From positions 62,001-126,000 of the forward strand of contig JADYYY010000019.1 in the NCBI GenBank assembly GCA_020853395.1: 64,000 nt of DNA, written 5' to 3'. The position numbers and the translations under genes are program-made. The notes under the pieces are model-generated. The model was not told the origin of the DNA. It did not search any database and saw only the letters and a list, made by a program, of their open reading frames with translations. Positions 8,325 to 16,788 of the stretch are shown piece after piece (position 1 is the first letter of the stretch; each line of letters starts with the position of its first letter). Source of the stretch: Acidobacteriota bacterium (lineage in GTDB: Bacteria > Acidobacteriota > Vicinamibacteria > Vicinamibacterales > SCN-69-37).

Positions 8325-9971
8325 ATGTCGTTGGCCACGCTCGACTGGGCGGTTCTCGTCCTGTACTTCGTCGTCATCACGGCCATTGGGCTCGTCGTCG
8401 GCGCGCGTGTGCGCCGCACCGGCGAGTACTTCCTTGGCGAGCGGAAGTTCGGCCCGTGGCTGATGATCGGCCAGAGCTTCGGCGTCGGCACCCACGCCGA
8501 GATGCCGGTGGCCCTTGCCGGCGCGGTCTACACCTCGGGCGCGTCGGCGATCTGGTTCCAGTGGAAGAACCTCTTCATCACGCCGTTCTACTGGATCATG
8601 GCGCCCGTCTTCCGGCGGATCCGCCGGACGACGATGGCGGAGTTCACGGAGGATCGGTACGGCCGCTGGATGGGCGGCATCTACATCGTGTTCGCCGTGT
8701 GCTATCTCGTCATCAACACCGGCAGCATGCTGAAGGGCGCCGGCAAGGTGATCAGCCAGGCCACCGGCGGCGGCGTCGCCGTGAACGACATCGTCATCTG
8801 GATGACCGTGCTGTTCATGCTCTACAGCTTCGTCGGCGGGCTCGTCGCCGCCGCATGGACCGACTTGTTCCAGGGCGTGCTGATCATCGTGCTGTCGTTC
8901 ATGCTCATCCCGCTCGGCTGGGGGATCGTCGGCGGCATGGAGGGCATGCGCGCGTCGCTGGAGCCGTTCAGGTTCTCGCTGGCGACGCCGTCGGGCATCG
9001 GGCCATGGGCGATCGCGATGCTGACCGTCAACGGCCTGGTCGGGATCATGGCGCAGCCGCATCAGCTCGCCGCCGTCGGCACGGGCCGCGACGAGCGCAC
9101 CTGCCGCGTTGGCATGCTGTTCGGAAACATGGTCAAGCGCGTCTGCACGATCGGCTGGGCGCTCGTCGGCCTGATCGTTGCCGCGATGGTGGCGCAGGGG
9201 CACGTGGATGGCGCGACGGTCGTGGACGCGGAGAACGCGTTCGGCCTCGCGTGCCGGCTGCTGCTCGTGCCCGGCGCGCTCGGGCTGATGATCGCATCGA
9301 TCCTCGCGGCGAACATGTCCACGTGTTCGGCGTTCCTGGTGGACGCCGGCGCGCTGTTCACCGAGGGGCTGTATCGGCGGCACGTCGCGCCAGGACGAGC
9401 CGACCGCCACTACCTCTGGGTCGGGCGGATCAGCGGCTTCGCGATCAGCCTGCTCGGCGTGCTGTACGCCATCTATCTGATCGAGACGGTGCTCTACACG
9501 TTTCTCCTGACCGAAACGCTCGCGACGTTCATCGGCATCAGCGTTCTGGGCGGCATCGTGTGGCGCCGCGCCAACCGCTGGGGCGCGCTCGCGAGCCTCG
9601 TCGGATCGATGGCGACGAACTTCGCGCTGTACGCATGGATGGGACAGCGGCTCGATGCCTGGGATCCCAACGTCCTTCTGGCTGCGCTCCTCGTCGGCAT
9701 CGCGCTGCTCGTCGGCGTCAGCCTGGCGACGCCGCCAGAGCCGGCGGTTGGGATCGATGGTTTCTATCGCCGGCTCCACACGTCCAGCGATCACGGCGCG
9801 GATACGGACGCAGGCCGCCATCCGTTGTTGCTCGTCGACCTGCTGCACCTGGCCCGTCGCGCCCGCGGGCATGGCTGGCGAGCCTATCGGGAAGATCTCT
9901 GGGGCTTCGCCCTCGGCTTCATCATCGTCGCCGCCCTCGTCGTCGGAACGATGGCCATGTTGCGCATGTAA
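8325..9971 (+). CDS. Sodium:solute symporter (SSS family)
   Basis: A 548-aa protein with about 13 hydrophobic segments, the size and pattern of SSS/SGLT transporters that couple sodium entry to uptake of sugars, amino acids or other solutes. The N terminus has LVLYFVVITAIGLVVG and the family-like stretch TGEYFLGERKFGPWLMIGQS followed by GVGTHAEMP. A long cytoplasmic tail region (about residues 480-520) precedes a last membrane helix. It is followed at 51 bp by an MFS transporter, a ROK kinase and an SIS protein in the same direction, so it probably belongs to the same sugar-use cluster. The substrate is not determined by sequence. Confidence 0.85.
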   Translation: MSLATLDWAVLVLYFVVITAIGLVVGARVRRTGEYFLGERKFGPWLMIGQSFGVGTHAEMPVALAGAVYTSGASAIWFQWKNLFITPFYWIMAPVFRRIRRTTMAEFTEDRYGRWMGGIYIVFAVCYLVINTGSMLKGAGKVISQATGGGVAVNDIVIWMTVLFMLYSFVGGLVAAAWTDLFQGVLIIVLSFMLIPLGWGIVGGMEGMRASLEPFRFSLATPSGIGPWAIAMLTVNGLVGIMAQPHQLAAVGTGRDERTCRVGMLFGNMVKRVCTIGWALVGLIVAAMVAQGHVDGATVVDAENAFGLACRLLLVPGALGLMIASILAANMSTCSAFLVDAGALFTEGLYRRHVAPGRADRHYLWVGRISGFAISLLGVLYAIYLIETVLYTFLLTETLATFIGISVLGGIVWRRANRWGALASLVGSMATNFALYAWMGQRLDAWDPNVLLAALLVGIALLVGVSLATPPEPAVGIDGFYRRLHTSSDHGADTDAGRHPLLLVDLLHLARRARGHGWRAYREDLWGFALGFIIVAALVVGTMAMLRM

Positions 9972-10022
9972 TGGCCGCACCGGGTCCGTCGCCGTGTCGT
10001 GAGCCGTAAGACCGCCGGACCG

Positions 10023-11336
10023 ATGGACCCGGCGCGCGAACCCAGGATCCAGGGACCCGGGACCGGGGACCCTGGACTCGGGACCCGGGAACCCAGGACG
10101 CAGGACCCGGGACTCGGGACCCAGGACCAGGGACCGTGTCCGTTGCTCGTCCTCGTCGCGCTCGCCTACGTCGCGTTCGGCCTCGTGACGGCGGTCATCG
10201 GCGTCGTGATCAGCCGCTTTCAAGAGGCGTATGCGGTGCCGCTCTGGGTGGCTGGCCTCCTGCCGTTCGCGTTCTACCTGGCCTACGGCGTCTGCTCGAT
10301 CCCCTTCGGCCTGTGGATGGATCGACGCGGCGGCCGGCCCGCGCTCGTCGCCGGCATACTGTTGATGACGCTCGGCTGCTTCCTCTTCTACGTCGCGACG
10401 TCCTGGATCCTGATGCTGGCGATGGTGTTCCTCATCGGGGCGGGCGTCACGGCGATCCAGACCGCTGGCAACCCCATCATCCGCGACCTCGACGTGCCCG
10501 CGAAGTACTCGGCGAACCTGACGATCATCATCGGGATCGGCGCGCTGGGCTACGCAATCAGTCCCGTCCTCGTGCCGTATTTCGAGTCGACCGGCTGGTC
10601 CTGGCAGTCGGTGTACCTGGTGTTCGGCGTGGTGAACCTGGCGTTGCTCGTGGCGATCGCGGCCGCGAGGTTTCCCGCGGCGCACACTACCGCACAGGAA
10701 CAGGTGCAGCTCGATACGATCGTCGCGCTGCTGAAGCACCCGGTCGTCGCGGCCTACGCCCTCGGCATCTTCATGTACGTGGGCGCGGAAGTGGGTGTGT
10801 CGTCCTACATCGTCAGCTACATGCAGGCGGTGCACGGCATGGGGCTTCAGGATTCGCTCTGGCCGCCGGGATCGTTCTGGCACACGGCATTTCCGTCGGC
10901 GTCGGCGCTCGCCGTTGCGCTGTTCTGGGGCCTGCAGGCGATCGGGCGCATCGCCATCGGACCGTTGATGCAGGTGGTGTCGCCGAAGCGCCTCCTCGTG
11001 ATCGGCAGTGGGCTGTGCATCGTCAGTCTCGCTGTCGCGCTCGTCGGCTCGAGCCGCACGGCGCTCGTCGCGTTCGCGCTGAACGGGCTGTTCACCTGCG
11101 CGTCGTTCACGCTCGTCTTCAGTGCTGTCGTCCAGAGCTTCGAGACGAACCACGGCACGCTCTCGGGCATCCTGTGCACCGCCGTGGTCGGCGGTGCGAT
11201 CATCGGCGCCCTCGTCGGTGCGGCCGGCGAGGCGTGGGGCATGCGCGCCGGGATGGCATTGAACCTCGTGCCGTTCCTGTACGTGTTCCTGCTCGCGGTG
11301 TTCGGCCGCGGCACGCTCGACGTGGAGCCGGCATGA
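10023..11336 (+). CDS. MFS transporter (FucP/NagP-like) with repeat-encoded N terminus
   Basis: A 437-aa twelve-helix major facilitator protein. The first helix begins near residue 41 (LLVLVALAYVAFGLVTAVIG) and the loop after helix 2 has the MFS pattern GLWMDRRGGRPALVAG. The sequence QTAGNPIIRDL in helix 4-5 resembles the fucose/N-acetylglucosamine permease (FucP, NagP) family. The first ~40 residues are the translation of a GC-rich heptamer repeat, Gly/Pro/Asp-rich and not part of the family. The true start could be ATG 10023, GTG 9999, or TTG 10143 just before helix 1. The stop overlaps the ROK kinase start (ATGA). Sugar uptake feeding the following kinase is the natural reading (inference). 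Confidence 0.8.
   Translation: MDPAREPRIQGPGTGDPGLGTREPRTQDPGLGTQDQGPCPLLVLVALAYVAFGLVTAVIGVVISRFQEAYAVPLWVAGLLPFAFYLAYGVCSIPFGLWMDRRGGRPALVAGILLMTLGCFLFYVATSWILMLAMVFLIGAGVTAIQTAGNPIIRDLDVPAKYSANLTIIIGIGALGYAISPVLVPYFESTGWSWQSVYLVFGVVNLALLVAIAAARFPAAHTTAQEQVQLDTIVALLKHPVVAAYALGIFMYVGAEVGVSSYIVSYMQAVHGMGLQDSLWPPGSFWHTAFPSASALAVALFWGLQAIGRIAIGPLMQVVSPKRLLVIGSGLCIVSLAVALVGSSRTALVAFALNGLFTCASFTLVFSAVVQSFETNHGTLSGILCTAVVGGAIIGALVGAAGEAWGMRAGMALNLVPFLYVFLLAVFGRGTLDVEPA
10034..10137 (+). repeat. Degenerate GGGACYC heptamer tandem repeat
   Basis: About fifteen imperfect 6-8-nt units such as ggacccgggactcgggaccc run through this stretch. The array has no stop codons in the MFS frame and is read as a Gly/Pro/Asp/Gln/Thr-rich leader. 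The reverse strand gives phrases like ESRVPGPGS, similar to the tail of the DNA glycosylase at 571-828. Confidence 0.85.
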
Positions 11337-12283
11337 CGCGCACGACCGACGTCATCGGCGCCGTCGATGTCGGCGGTACGAAGATCGCCGTCGGCCTCGT
11401 CGGCGATCGGGGCGACGTGCTGTCGCGTGTCGATTTGCCGACCGAGCCCGGCCGCAGCTTCGACGATGCGATGAATCGTGTGATCGACGCGCTGTCGGGC
11501 TGCCTCCGTCATGTGAGGTGTGCGTTGCGAGGCATCGGCATCGGCGCCACCGGGCCGATCGATCACGTCACCGGTGCGTTCGGCAGCGTGCCGTTCTTTC
11601 CGCACTGGCAGGGCGGCAATCCCGCTGCTTCGCTGGCCGGCGCCTTCGGCGTGACCGTCGCGGTCGAAAACGATGCCGATGCCGCGGCGCTGGGCGAGGC
11701 CGAGTGGGGCGTCGGCCGGGGTGCGCGGAGATTCATCTTCGTTACGGTCGGCACCGGCATCGGCGGCGGCATCGTCATCGACGGCCGGCTGTATCGGGGC
11801 GCCGGCGGCACACACCCGGAGCTCGGCCACATCGTCATCGAGGCGTCCGGGTCGCCGTGTACGTGCGGCGGGCGGGGCTGCTGGGAGGCCCTGGCGGCAG
11901 GGCCGGCGATCGCCGAGCGGTACGCCGCTCACGCTCGCGTCAGCCGCGTGCCAGCGATCGCGGCGCACGAGGTGTGCGCGCTCGCCCGCGAGGGCGACGC
12001 CGTTGCACGTGACGCTGTCGTGCGCGAAGCGCGCTATCTCGGCGTCGGGCTCGCAACCCTGATCACGACGTTCGCGCCAGACGTCGTCGCGCTGGGCGGC
12101 AGCGTGATGGGCAGCTACGATTTGTTCGAGGACGTGATGCGTGCCGCCGTTCGCGAGCACTGCGTTCTCGTGCCGTTCACCGAAGATACGATCCGCACGG
12201 CGAGCCTCGGCGCCGATGCCGGGCTCGTCGGTGCCGCGCAGGTGTGGCGCCACCGATTCGAGGAGGGACATCGCAACGCATGA
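11333..12283 (+). CDS. ROK family sugar kinase (glucokinase / N-acetylhexosamine kinase-like)
   Basis: A 316-aa cytoplasmic kinase of the ROK family, which phosphorylates glucose, GlcNAc, ManNAc or related hexoses with ATP. The phosphate-binding loop is AVDVGGTKIAVGLVG (residues 10-24), the likely catalytic base Asp114 lies in VENDADAAALGEAEWG, and the adenosine loop is VTVGTGIGGG. The ROK zinc site is complete: HPELGH (161-166) followed by CTCGGRGCWE with Cys176, Cys178 and Cys183. ATGA overlap with the upstream MFS and with the downstream SIS gene shows an operon. Given those partners, an amino sugar is the likeliest substrate (inference). Confidence 0.88.
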   Translation: MTRTTDVIGAVDVGGTKIAVGLVGDRGDVLSRVDLPTEPGRSFDDAMNRVIDALSGCLRHVRCALRGIGIGATGPIDHVTGAFGSVPFFPHWQGGNPAASLAGAFGVTVAVENDADAAALGEAEWGVGRGARRFIFVTVGTGIGGGIVIDGRLYRGAGGTHPELGHIVIEASGSPCTCGGRGCWEALAAGPAIAERYAAHARVSRVPAIAAHEVCALAREGDAVARDAVVREARYLGVGLATLITTFAPDVVALGGSVMGSYDLFEDVMRAAVREHCVLVPFTEDTIRTASLGADAGLVGAAQVWRHRFEEGHRNA

Positions 12284-13323
12284 CGCACACGATCATCGAA
12301 GGCGGCTACCTGAAGGATCTGCTCGCTCAGCCGGCTGCGCTCGACCGGACGGTCGAGCGGCTTGAGGCGGAGACGCCATTGCGCGAGCTGGCCGGACGGC
12401 TGCGCGACGGCGCCTTCCGTCGCATCGTCCTCACCGGCATGGGGTCGTCGCTCTACGCGCTGTATCCGCTGCACCTCCAGCTCGTTGCGCGCGGGTGGAC
12501 GTCGCTCTGGGTCGAGACGGCGGAGCTCGTCTACTACCAGTCGCGTTTGCTCGATGCCGAGACCCTCGTCGTCGCCGTCTCGCAATCGGGACGAAGCGCC
12601 GAGACCGTGCGTCTGCTCGAGTTGAACGCCGGGCGCGCGCCGGTGATCGGCGTGACCAATACCGCCGGGAGCCCGCTCGCCCTCAGGTCGGCGGCCGTGA
12701 TGCTGACGCATGCTGGCGAGGAATCCACCGTCTCGTGCAAGACCTACGTGGCCAGCCTTGCGACTCTCCATGCACTTGGGGTGGTTCTGCAGTGCGACGA
12801 TGTCGAGGCAGCGAGGCGTGAGCTGGGCGGGGCAGGTGCGGCGGTCGCGGACTATCTCGCGGCGTGGCGTGCGCACGCAGCGGAGTGCGCCGATCTTGCG
12901 CGCGGCGCGCGCTGTCTGTTTCTCGCGGGACGGGGCGCATCGCTGGCGGCGGCGCTGACTGGAGGTCTGATCACGAAGGAGTCGACACACTTTCCGACCG
13001 AGGGCATGAGCACCGCGGCGTTTCGTCACGGGCCGATGGAGATGCTGGGGCCGGAAACGCTCGTCGTGATCTTGGGCGGCGCGCCACCGACCCGCACGCT
13101 CAACGCCGGCATCGTCGAGGAAATCCGGGCGCTCGGCCATCGCGCCGAGCTCGTCGGGGAAGGGGCCCGCTACCGCGCGCTGCGGCTGCCCGCGGTCTCC
13201 GAAGCGGTGCGGCCGATCGTGGAAATCCTGCCGGTGGAGATGCTCACGCTCGGCCTCGCATCGCTCTTCGGGAGGGAGGCCGGGAAGTTCACGCTCGCGA
13301 CCAAGGTCACGGCGACGGAGTAG
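12280..13323 (+). CDS. SIS-domain sugar isomerase/deaminase (GlmS-C / NagB-II-like)
   Basis: A 347-aa protein with two SIS domains, the size of the free-standing isomerase half of GlmS, the NagB-II glucosamine-6-phosphate deaminases, and AgaS/FrlB. SIS-1 has GMGSSLYALYPL and SQSGRSAET. SIS-2 has LAGRGASLAAALTGGLITKE and then FRHGPMEML, the sugar-phosphate site pattern. The N-terminal glutaminase of full GlmS is absent, which argues for catabolic deamination or isomerisation rather than glucosamine synthesis. The ATG overlaps the ROK kinase stop. With the upstream transporters and kinase it would complete uptake, phosphorylation and deamination of an amino sugar (inference). The neighbouring peptidase gene is convergent, only 9 bp away. 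Confidence 0.82.
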   Translation: MTHTIIEGGYLKDLLAQPAALDRTVERLEAETPLRELAGRLRDGAFRRIVLTGMGSSLYALYPLHLQLVARGWTSLWVETAELVYYQSRLLDAETLVVAVSQSGRSAETVRLLELNAGRAPVIGVTNTAGSPLALRSAAVMLTHAGEESTVSCKTYVASLATLHALGVVLQCDDVEAARRELGGAGAAVADYLAAWRAHAAECADLARGARCLFLAGRGASLAAALTGGLITKESTHFPTEGMSTAAFRHGPMEMLGPETLVVILGGAPPTRTLNAGIVEEIRALGHRAELVGEGARYRALRLPAVSEAVRPIVEILPVEMLTLGLASLFGREAGKFTLATKVTATE

Positions 13324-13332
13324 AAGCGTCGC

Positions 13333-14622
13333 CTATCGCAGCCCTGCCAGTGCCAGCAGCAGGAGCATCGCGTTCCGGACACCCGGAAGGCTGGTGCTCT
13401 TGGCGACGTCGATCCACTCGTCGGGTGCGTGCGCGCGGCCGCCCTCGCCGCCAGAGTCGATCGTGATGGCCGGAACGCCGAGGCTCATCGGGATGTTCGA
13501 GTCGGTGCTGCTCGTGCCGTACGACGGGAACATGCCGGCCGACCGCACCACGGCCGTGGCGACGTCGACGATGTCGCTGCCGCGGGGCGTGCTGCCGCTG
13601 GGCCGATCGCCGATGAGCGTCAGCTCGACCGTCACCGGCCCCTGCCGCGTCGAGCGCGCGTTGTTCTCTTCGGCGGCGGCCTCGGCCATGAGGGTCCTGA
13701 ACTGTGTCTCCAGCCGATTGAGCTCTCCGGCATCTTCGGATCGCAAGTCCACGTCAGCCCAGACGTCCGACGGGATCGAGTTCACCGACGTGCCGCCGCC
13801 GATGACGCCGACGTTGAACGTCGTGCGCGGCTGCACCGGCACGCTGATGCGCGAGAGCTTGTCCATTGCCTTGCCGAGCGCGAAGGCCGGGCTGACGAGG
13901 CCGAACGCGCCGTAGCTGTGCCCGCCTGGCCCGGCGAACCGCACGCGGTAGCGACGGCTCCCGACGCCGCCCGTCGTGATGTGGCTGCCGGAGCCGGCGC
14001 CGTCGATCGAGACGAAGCGGCTGATGCGCCCCTTGTAGCGGCCCTGCGTGAAGAGGTACTTCACGCCACGCAGATCGCCCGGCCCTTCCTCGCCGACGTT
14101 GCCCACGAAGAGGATGTCGCCGGCCGTCTGCACGTTCGCTTCCAACATGGCGCGAACGATCGCGAGCAGCACCGCCAGCGATCGGCTGTTGTCGCCGATG
14201 CCAGGCGCGAAGAGGCGCGTGCCGTCGCGCCGCACGCGCACGTCCGTGCCTTCGGGGAACACCGTGTCGAGGTGCGAGGCGACGACGATCAGCGGGCCGG
14301 TGCCGTCGCCGCGGTAGAGGCCCATGACGTTGCCTTCGGCATCGCGCTCGACGTCGGCCAGGCCGGCGGCGCGCAGCCGCTCGAGATAGGCCGTCGCACG
14401 CGCGTCTTCCTTGAACGGCGGTGCCGTAATCTGGGTGAGCGCGACGATGTCGGCGATCAGCCGGTCGTGGTCGCGATCGAGGACGTGGAATGCGCGCTGC
14501 ACGGCCGGCGACCGGAGAACGGCGTCGACTCGGGCGGCGGATGACTGGGCCGACGTGCTGACGCCGCCGGGCGTGAGGATGACGGCGGAGAGCGCGACCG
14601 CGGCAACGGCAGATCGGAACAC
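13333..14622 (-). CDS. Secreted M20/M28-type zinc metallopeptidase (PepT/CPG2-like)
   Basis: A 429-aa exported peptidase. The N-terminal signal peptide is near 'FRSAVAAVALSAVILTPG...STSAQ'. Metal-binding motifs of the M20 family are readable: VVASHLDTVF (His and Asp), PGIGDNSR (bridging Asp), GNVGEEGPGDLRG (catalytic and metal Glu), the dimerisation domain starting FAGPGGHSYGAFG, and a final His in GEGGRAHAPDEWI. The start is GTG at 14622, with GAGG a few bases upstream. An open frame continues upstream to 15003 but that part is arginine-rich and precedes the signal peptide, so it is rejected. It likely degrades peptides or hydrolyses amides in the periplasm. Confidence 0.85.
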   Translation of the reverse strand: MFRSAVAAVALSAVILTPGGVSTSAQSSAARVDAVLRSPAVQRAFHVLDRDHDRLIADIVALTQITAPPFKEDARATAYLERLRAAGLADVERDAEGNVMGLYRGDGTGPLIVVASHLDTVFPEGTDVRVRRDGTRLFAPGIGDNSRSLAVLLAIVRAMLEANVQTAGDILFVGNVGEEGPGDLRGVKYLFTQGRYKGRISRFVSIDGAGSGSHITTGGVGSRRYRVRFAGPGGHSYGAFGLVSPAFALGKAMDKLSRISVPVQPRTTFNVGVIGGGTSVNSIPSDVWADVDLRSEDAGELNRLETQFRTLMAEAAAEENNARSTRQGPVTVELTLIGDRPSGSTPRGSDIVDVATAVVRSAGMFPSYGTSSTDSNIPMSLGVPAITIDSGGEGGRAHAPDEWIDVAKSTSLPGVRNAMLLLLALAGLR

Positions 14623-15052
14623 GACACCTCGGTATCGGCGCCGCCGCGAGCAGCGGGCCGGCCTCTGATCGTTGATGCTGGATGGACGATTGTCAAACCG
14701 CGGCCGCCAGGCTGGCTTGTGACCTGTTGCGCCGCGAGCGTTTCGCCTCGGCCTTCGATGACGTGTCGCAGTCGTCCTGTGTCGGAGTTCCAGCACGAGC
14801 GTCGCGGGCGAGCCCGGCTCTCTCGTGCCGAGCACAGTCAAAGCGAGCGCTCTCTCGAACGATGCGCCGGCCCGGCCGCGCCCGGTCGCGATGCCAAACG
14901 TGCCGCCGGCCCGGATTGGACGGCGCGCGCGTCCGTTGTCCGCCGTGAGGCAGCCGTCTCGCTCCAGTTGTCGCGACAGGCCAGCCACCCGGCCCGCCGC
15001 CATGCGGTCCGTCGCAGTTGTCGCCAGGGCGAAGCGCCGCTACCATGCGCTC
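14623..15052. other. Divergent intergenic region, no gene recognised
   Basis: These 430 bp separate the leftward M20 peptidase from the rightward MmcQ-like gene and must hold both promoters. Both strands are open in several frames, but the translations are arginine-rich and match no family I know. No clear -35/-10 pair, hairpin or repeat stood out by eye. Confidence 0.5.
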
Positions 15053-15430
15053 ATGGCGTCGCGGCCGCCGTTTGCGCGCGTCGAGGCGATCGGCCGCGCG
15101 CTGCCGGACGTCGAGGTGGGAACGGCGTGGGGCCAGCCGGCGCTGAAGGTGCGAGGCAGGATGTTCGCGTGCATCGCCTCCCACAAGTCGGCCGAGCCGA
15201 ACACGCTGGTCGTGCGGATGGCCGTGCCCGCACGCGATGCGCTGGTCGAAGACGATCCGGCGACCTACTACCTCGAGCCGCACTACGTCGGGTACCCGTG
15301 CGTGCTCGTCCGGCTGCCGCGCGTGTCGGCCGAGGCGCTCCGCGATTTGCTCGCGACTGCGCATCGGTTCGTGAGCGGCGAAGGGAAGACAGGAACGCGG
15401 CGGAGGGTCACGACGAGGAGGAGTCGATGA
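15053..15430 (+). CDS. MmcQ/YjbR-like DNA-binding-fold protein
   Basis: A 125-aa protein of the MmcQ/YjbR family, which has a double-wing, CyaY-like fold and no settled function. Recognisable parts are the opening ALPDVEVGTAWGQPALKVRG, the middle FACIASHKSAEPNTLVVRM and the run YLEPHYVGYPCVLVRLP. The last fifteen residues are strongly basic (KTGTRRRVTTRRSR). ATG 15053 gives the family length; upstream in-frame sequence is not conserved in character. The stop overlaps the start of the next gene in an ATGA junction, so the two are probably translated together. Confidence 0.78.
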   Translation: MASRPPFARVEAIGRALPDVEVGTAWGQPALKVRGRMFACIASHKSAEPNTLVVRMAVPARDALVEDDPATYYLEPHYVGYPCVLVRLPRVSAEALRDLLATAHRFVSGEGKTGTRRRVTTRRSR

Positions 15431-15840
15431 GCTCGCTGAACGAGGCGAACGTGGGGCGGGCACTGGCCGAGTGGAATGCCGGCAACCTCGAGGGGTACCT
15501 CGCGTTGTACGACGAGAACATCAGGCTGCACGGCTACTCGCCGGAGCCGATGACCAAGCCCGAGGTGCGCGGCTTCTACGAGATGATCCACCGCGCGTAC
15601 GACGGTCCGCAGCTCGTGTTCCACGACGTGTTCAGCGCCGGCGATCGTGTCGCGATCCGCTTCACGATGACGGGCGTCCACCGTGGCGAGTTTCTCGGCA
15701 TCGCGCCCACCGGCCGCCACATCGCGGTCGACGGCATCACGATCCTGCGTTTCGCGAACGGCCGGTGCGTCGAGCGATGGTCGAGCGTCGACAGGTATGC
15801 CTGGCTGGCGCAGCTCGGCGCCGCGCCGCCGATCGGGTGA
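15427..15840 (+). CDS. SnoaL-like / NTF2-fold polyketide-cyclase-type protein
   Basis: A 137-aa small protein of the SnoaL-like NTF2 superfamily. It has the typical pattern of a helical start, 'EWNAGNLEGYLALYDENIRLHGY', a central 'FHDVFSAGDRVAIRFTMTGVH' and the late 'GIAPTGRHIAVDGITILRF-NGRCVERWSSVD'. Family members serve as ester hydrolases, cyclases or isomerases or have no known activity; nothing here fixes the role. GAGGAG lies just upstream of ATG 15427, inside the 3' end of the MmcQ-like gene, with which it overlaps by four bases. Confidence 0.8.
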   Translation: MSSLNEANVGRALAEWNAGNLEGYLALYDENIRLHGYSPEPMTKPEVRGFYEMIHRAYDGPQLVFHDVFSAGDRVAIRFTMTGVHRGEFLGIAPTGRHIAVDGITILRFANGRCVERWSSVDRYAWLAQLGAAPPIG

Positions 15841-15960
15841 CGGTCGCGCACTGTGCAGCGAAGCGCTCGCCTGTGCGCGGCTTCGTCAGGAGCGTGACTT
15901 GCTCCGGTCGTCGGCGTACTGTTACGTTTGATAGGCTTTCGCACGGCGCCCTGCCGTTGC

Positions 15961-16034
15961 TGGGAGGTCGTTCAACGGTAGGACACCGCGCTCTGGACGC
16001 GGTTATCGGGGTTCGAATCCCTGCCTCCCAGCCA
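15961..16034 (+). tRNA. tRNA-Gln (anticodon CTG)
   Basis: The acceptor stem pairs tgggagg (15961-15967) with cctccca (16024-16030), followed by the discriminator G and an encoded CCA (16032-16034). The anticodon stem is ccgcg/cgcgg around the loop ctctgga, giving anticodon CTG for glutamine. The T loop is ggttcgaatcc. The remnant of a tyrosine recombinase begins 25 bases after the 3' end, a classic arrangement for integration into a tRNA 3' half. Confidence 0.95.
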
Positions 16035-16058
16035 TTTAACCCGTTCTACTCGAACAAC

Positions 16059-16412
16059 CTACGAGTTTCGACCCTCTGGCGTCTCCAGATTGTCTCCAAC
16101 CGCGCGTCGTACAGGGCGCTGTTCGAGCAATCGGATCGTCGCGTCGAGCGACGCCGGCGTCAGACGCGAGTACTGCTGCGTCATCGCCAGGCTCTGGTGT
16201 CCGGCCAGCTCCTGCACGCCTCGCATCGGCGCGCCCTGCATCGCGAGATGCGAGCAGAACGTGTGACGGAGGATGTGGACGCCCGTCGGCACCTTCGCCC
16301 TGTGCGCCGCATACCGCACGCGTGACCCCGCCCCTTGCCGCGTGAGCGGCGTGCCGTCGTCCTTGCACAGCACGCGCGGACTCGGGAGGTGTCGATGCTG
16401 GCGGAGGGCGGT
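16059..16412 (-). pseudogene. Truncated tyrosine-recombinase integrase (C-terminal catalytic half)
   Basis: The readable 104-residue product (GTG at 16373) covers only the C-terminal half of an XerC/phage-type integrase. It has the HILRHTFCSHL box (His and second Arg), GHQSLAMTQQY (His/Gly-His and nucleophile Tyr) and the usual tail. Homology-like sequence (ALRQHRHL...RVLCKDDGTPLT) continues upstream of the GTG to an in-frame TAG near 16413. The N-terminal DNA-binding domain and the first catalytic Arg are missing. It points at the tRNA-Gln gene, as integrases of tRNA-targeting elements do. I read it as a decayed scar rather than a working enzyme. Confidence 0.82.
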
Positions 16413-16514
16413 CTAAAAGAGATGCTTGAGTAGCGGCGTGGCGCGGAGTCCGATGGGCTTGGCTGCTGATCGAGGTCAAGAAATGCCACGCTGAGATGCT
16501 GTCGCCTCAGTATC

Positions 16515-16543
16515 GCGACATCAGATGCGTAGAGTGCTATCAT
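16515..16543 (+). promoter_or_regulatory. Likely sigma-70-type promoter of the vapBC operon
   Basis: gcgaca (16515-16520) and tatcat (16538-16543) are 17 bp apart, with an extended -10 TG at 16535-16536. The predicted start of transcription falls at about 16550, only two bases before ATG 16552, so the message may be nearly leaderless. A gatgc...gcatc dyad spans the -10 and could be the VapB operator (inference). Confidence 0.45.
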
Positions 16544-16551
16544 CAAGCATC

Positions 16552-16788
16552 ATGCGTACCACTGTTGACATTGACGACCCGGTCCTCCGGGAGATCAAGG
16601 CGATCCACGAGAAGGAAGGCCGTTCTATGGGGGCCGTGGTCTCGGAGTTGCTGGCCGACGCGCTGGCTCGGCGTCGCACGGGACGCGAACGCCCGGCCTT
16701 TCGGTGGACGTCGCGTCCGATGAAGGCGTTGATCGATCTCTCTGACAAGGACGCGGTGTACGCCGCGCTCGACGGAGATCGGTCTTGA
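16552..16788 (+). CDS. VapB-type ribbon-helix-helix antitoxin
   Basis: A 78-aa protein. The first ~40 residues (MRTTVDIDDPVLREIKAIH...SMGAVVSELLADAL) have the beta-helix-helix pattern of RHH antitoxins, which bind their own operator and neutralise the paired toxin. The C-terminal part, FRWTSRPMKALIDLSDKDAVY, is the expected toxin-wrapping tail. The start at 16552 is chosen over an in-frame ATG at 16525 because RHH domains start as MRTTV/MKTT. The stop overlaps the toxin start (TTGA). It sits in the short scar between a truncated integrase and a propeller gene. Confidence 0.85.
   Translation: MRTTVDIDDPVLREIKAIHEKEGRSMGAVVSELLADALARRRTGRERPAFRWTSRPMKALIDLSDKDAVYAALDGDRS

Noticed and set aside
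8223-11153. A 976-codon leftward open frame
   Set aside because: It lies opposite the symporter and MFS genes; its product is Arg/Asp/His-rich with no fold and only mirrors third-codon GC bias.
14623-15003. Upstream extension of the M20 peptidase
   Set aside because: The region is Arg-rich and comes before an obvious signal peptide; GTG 14622 has a ribosome site.
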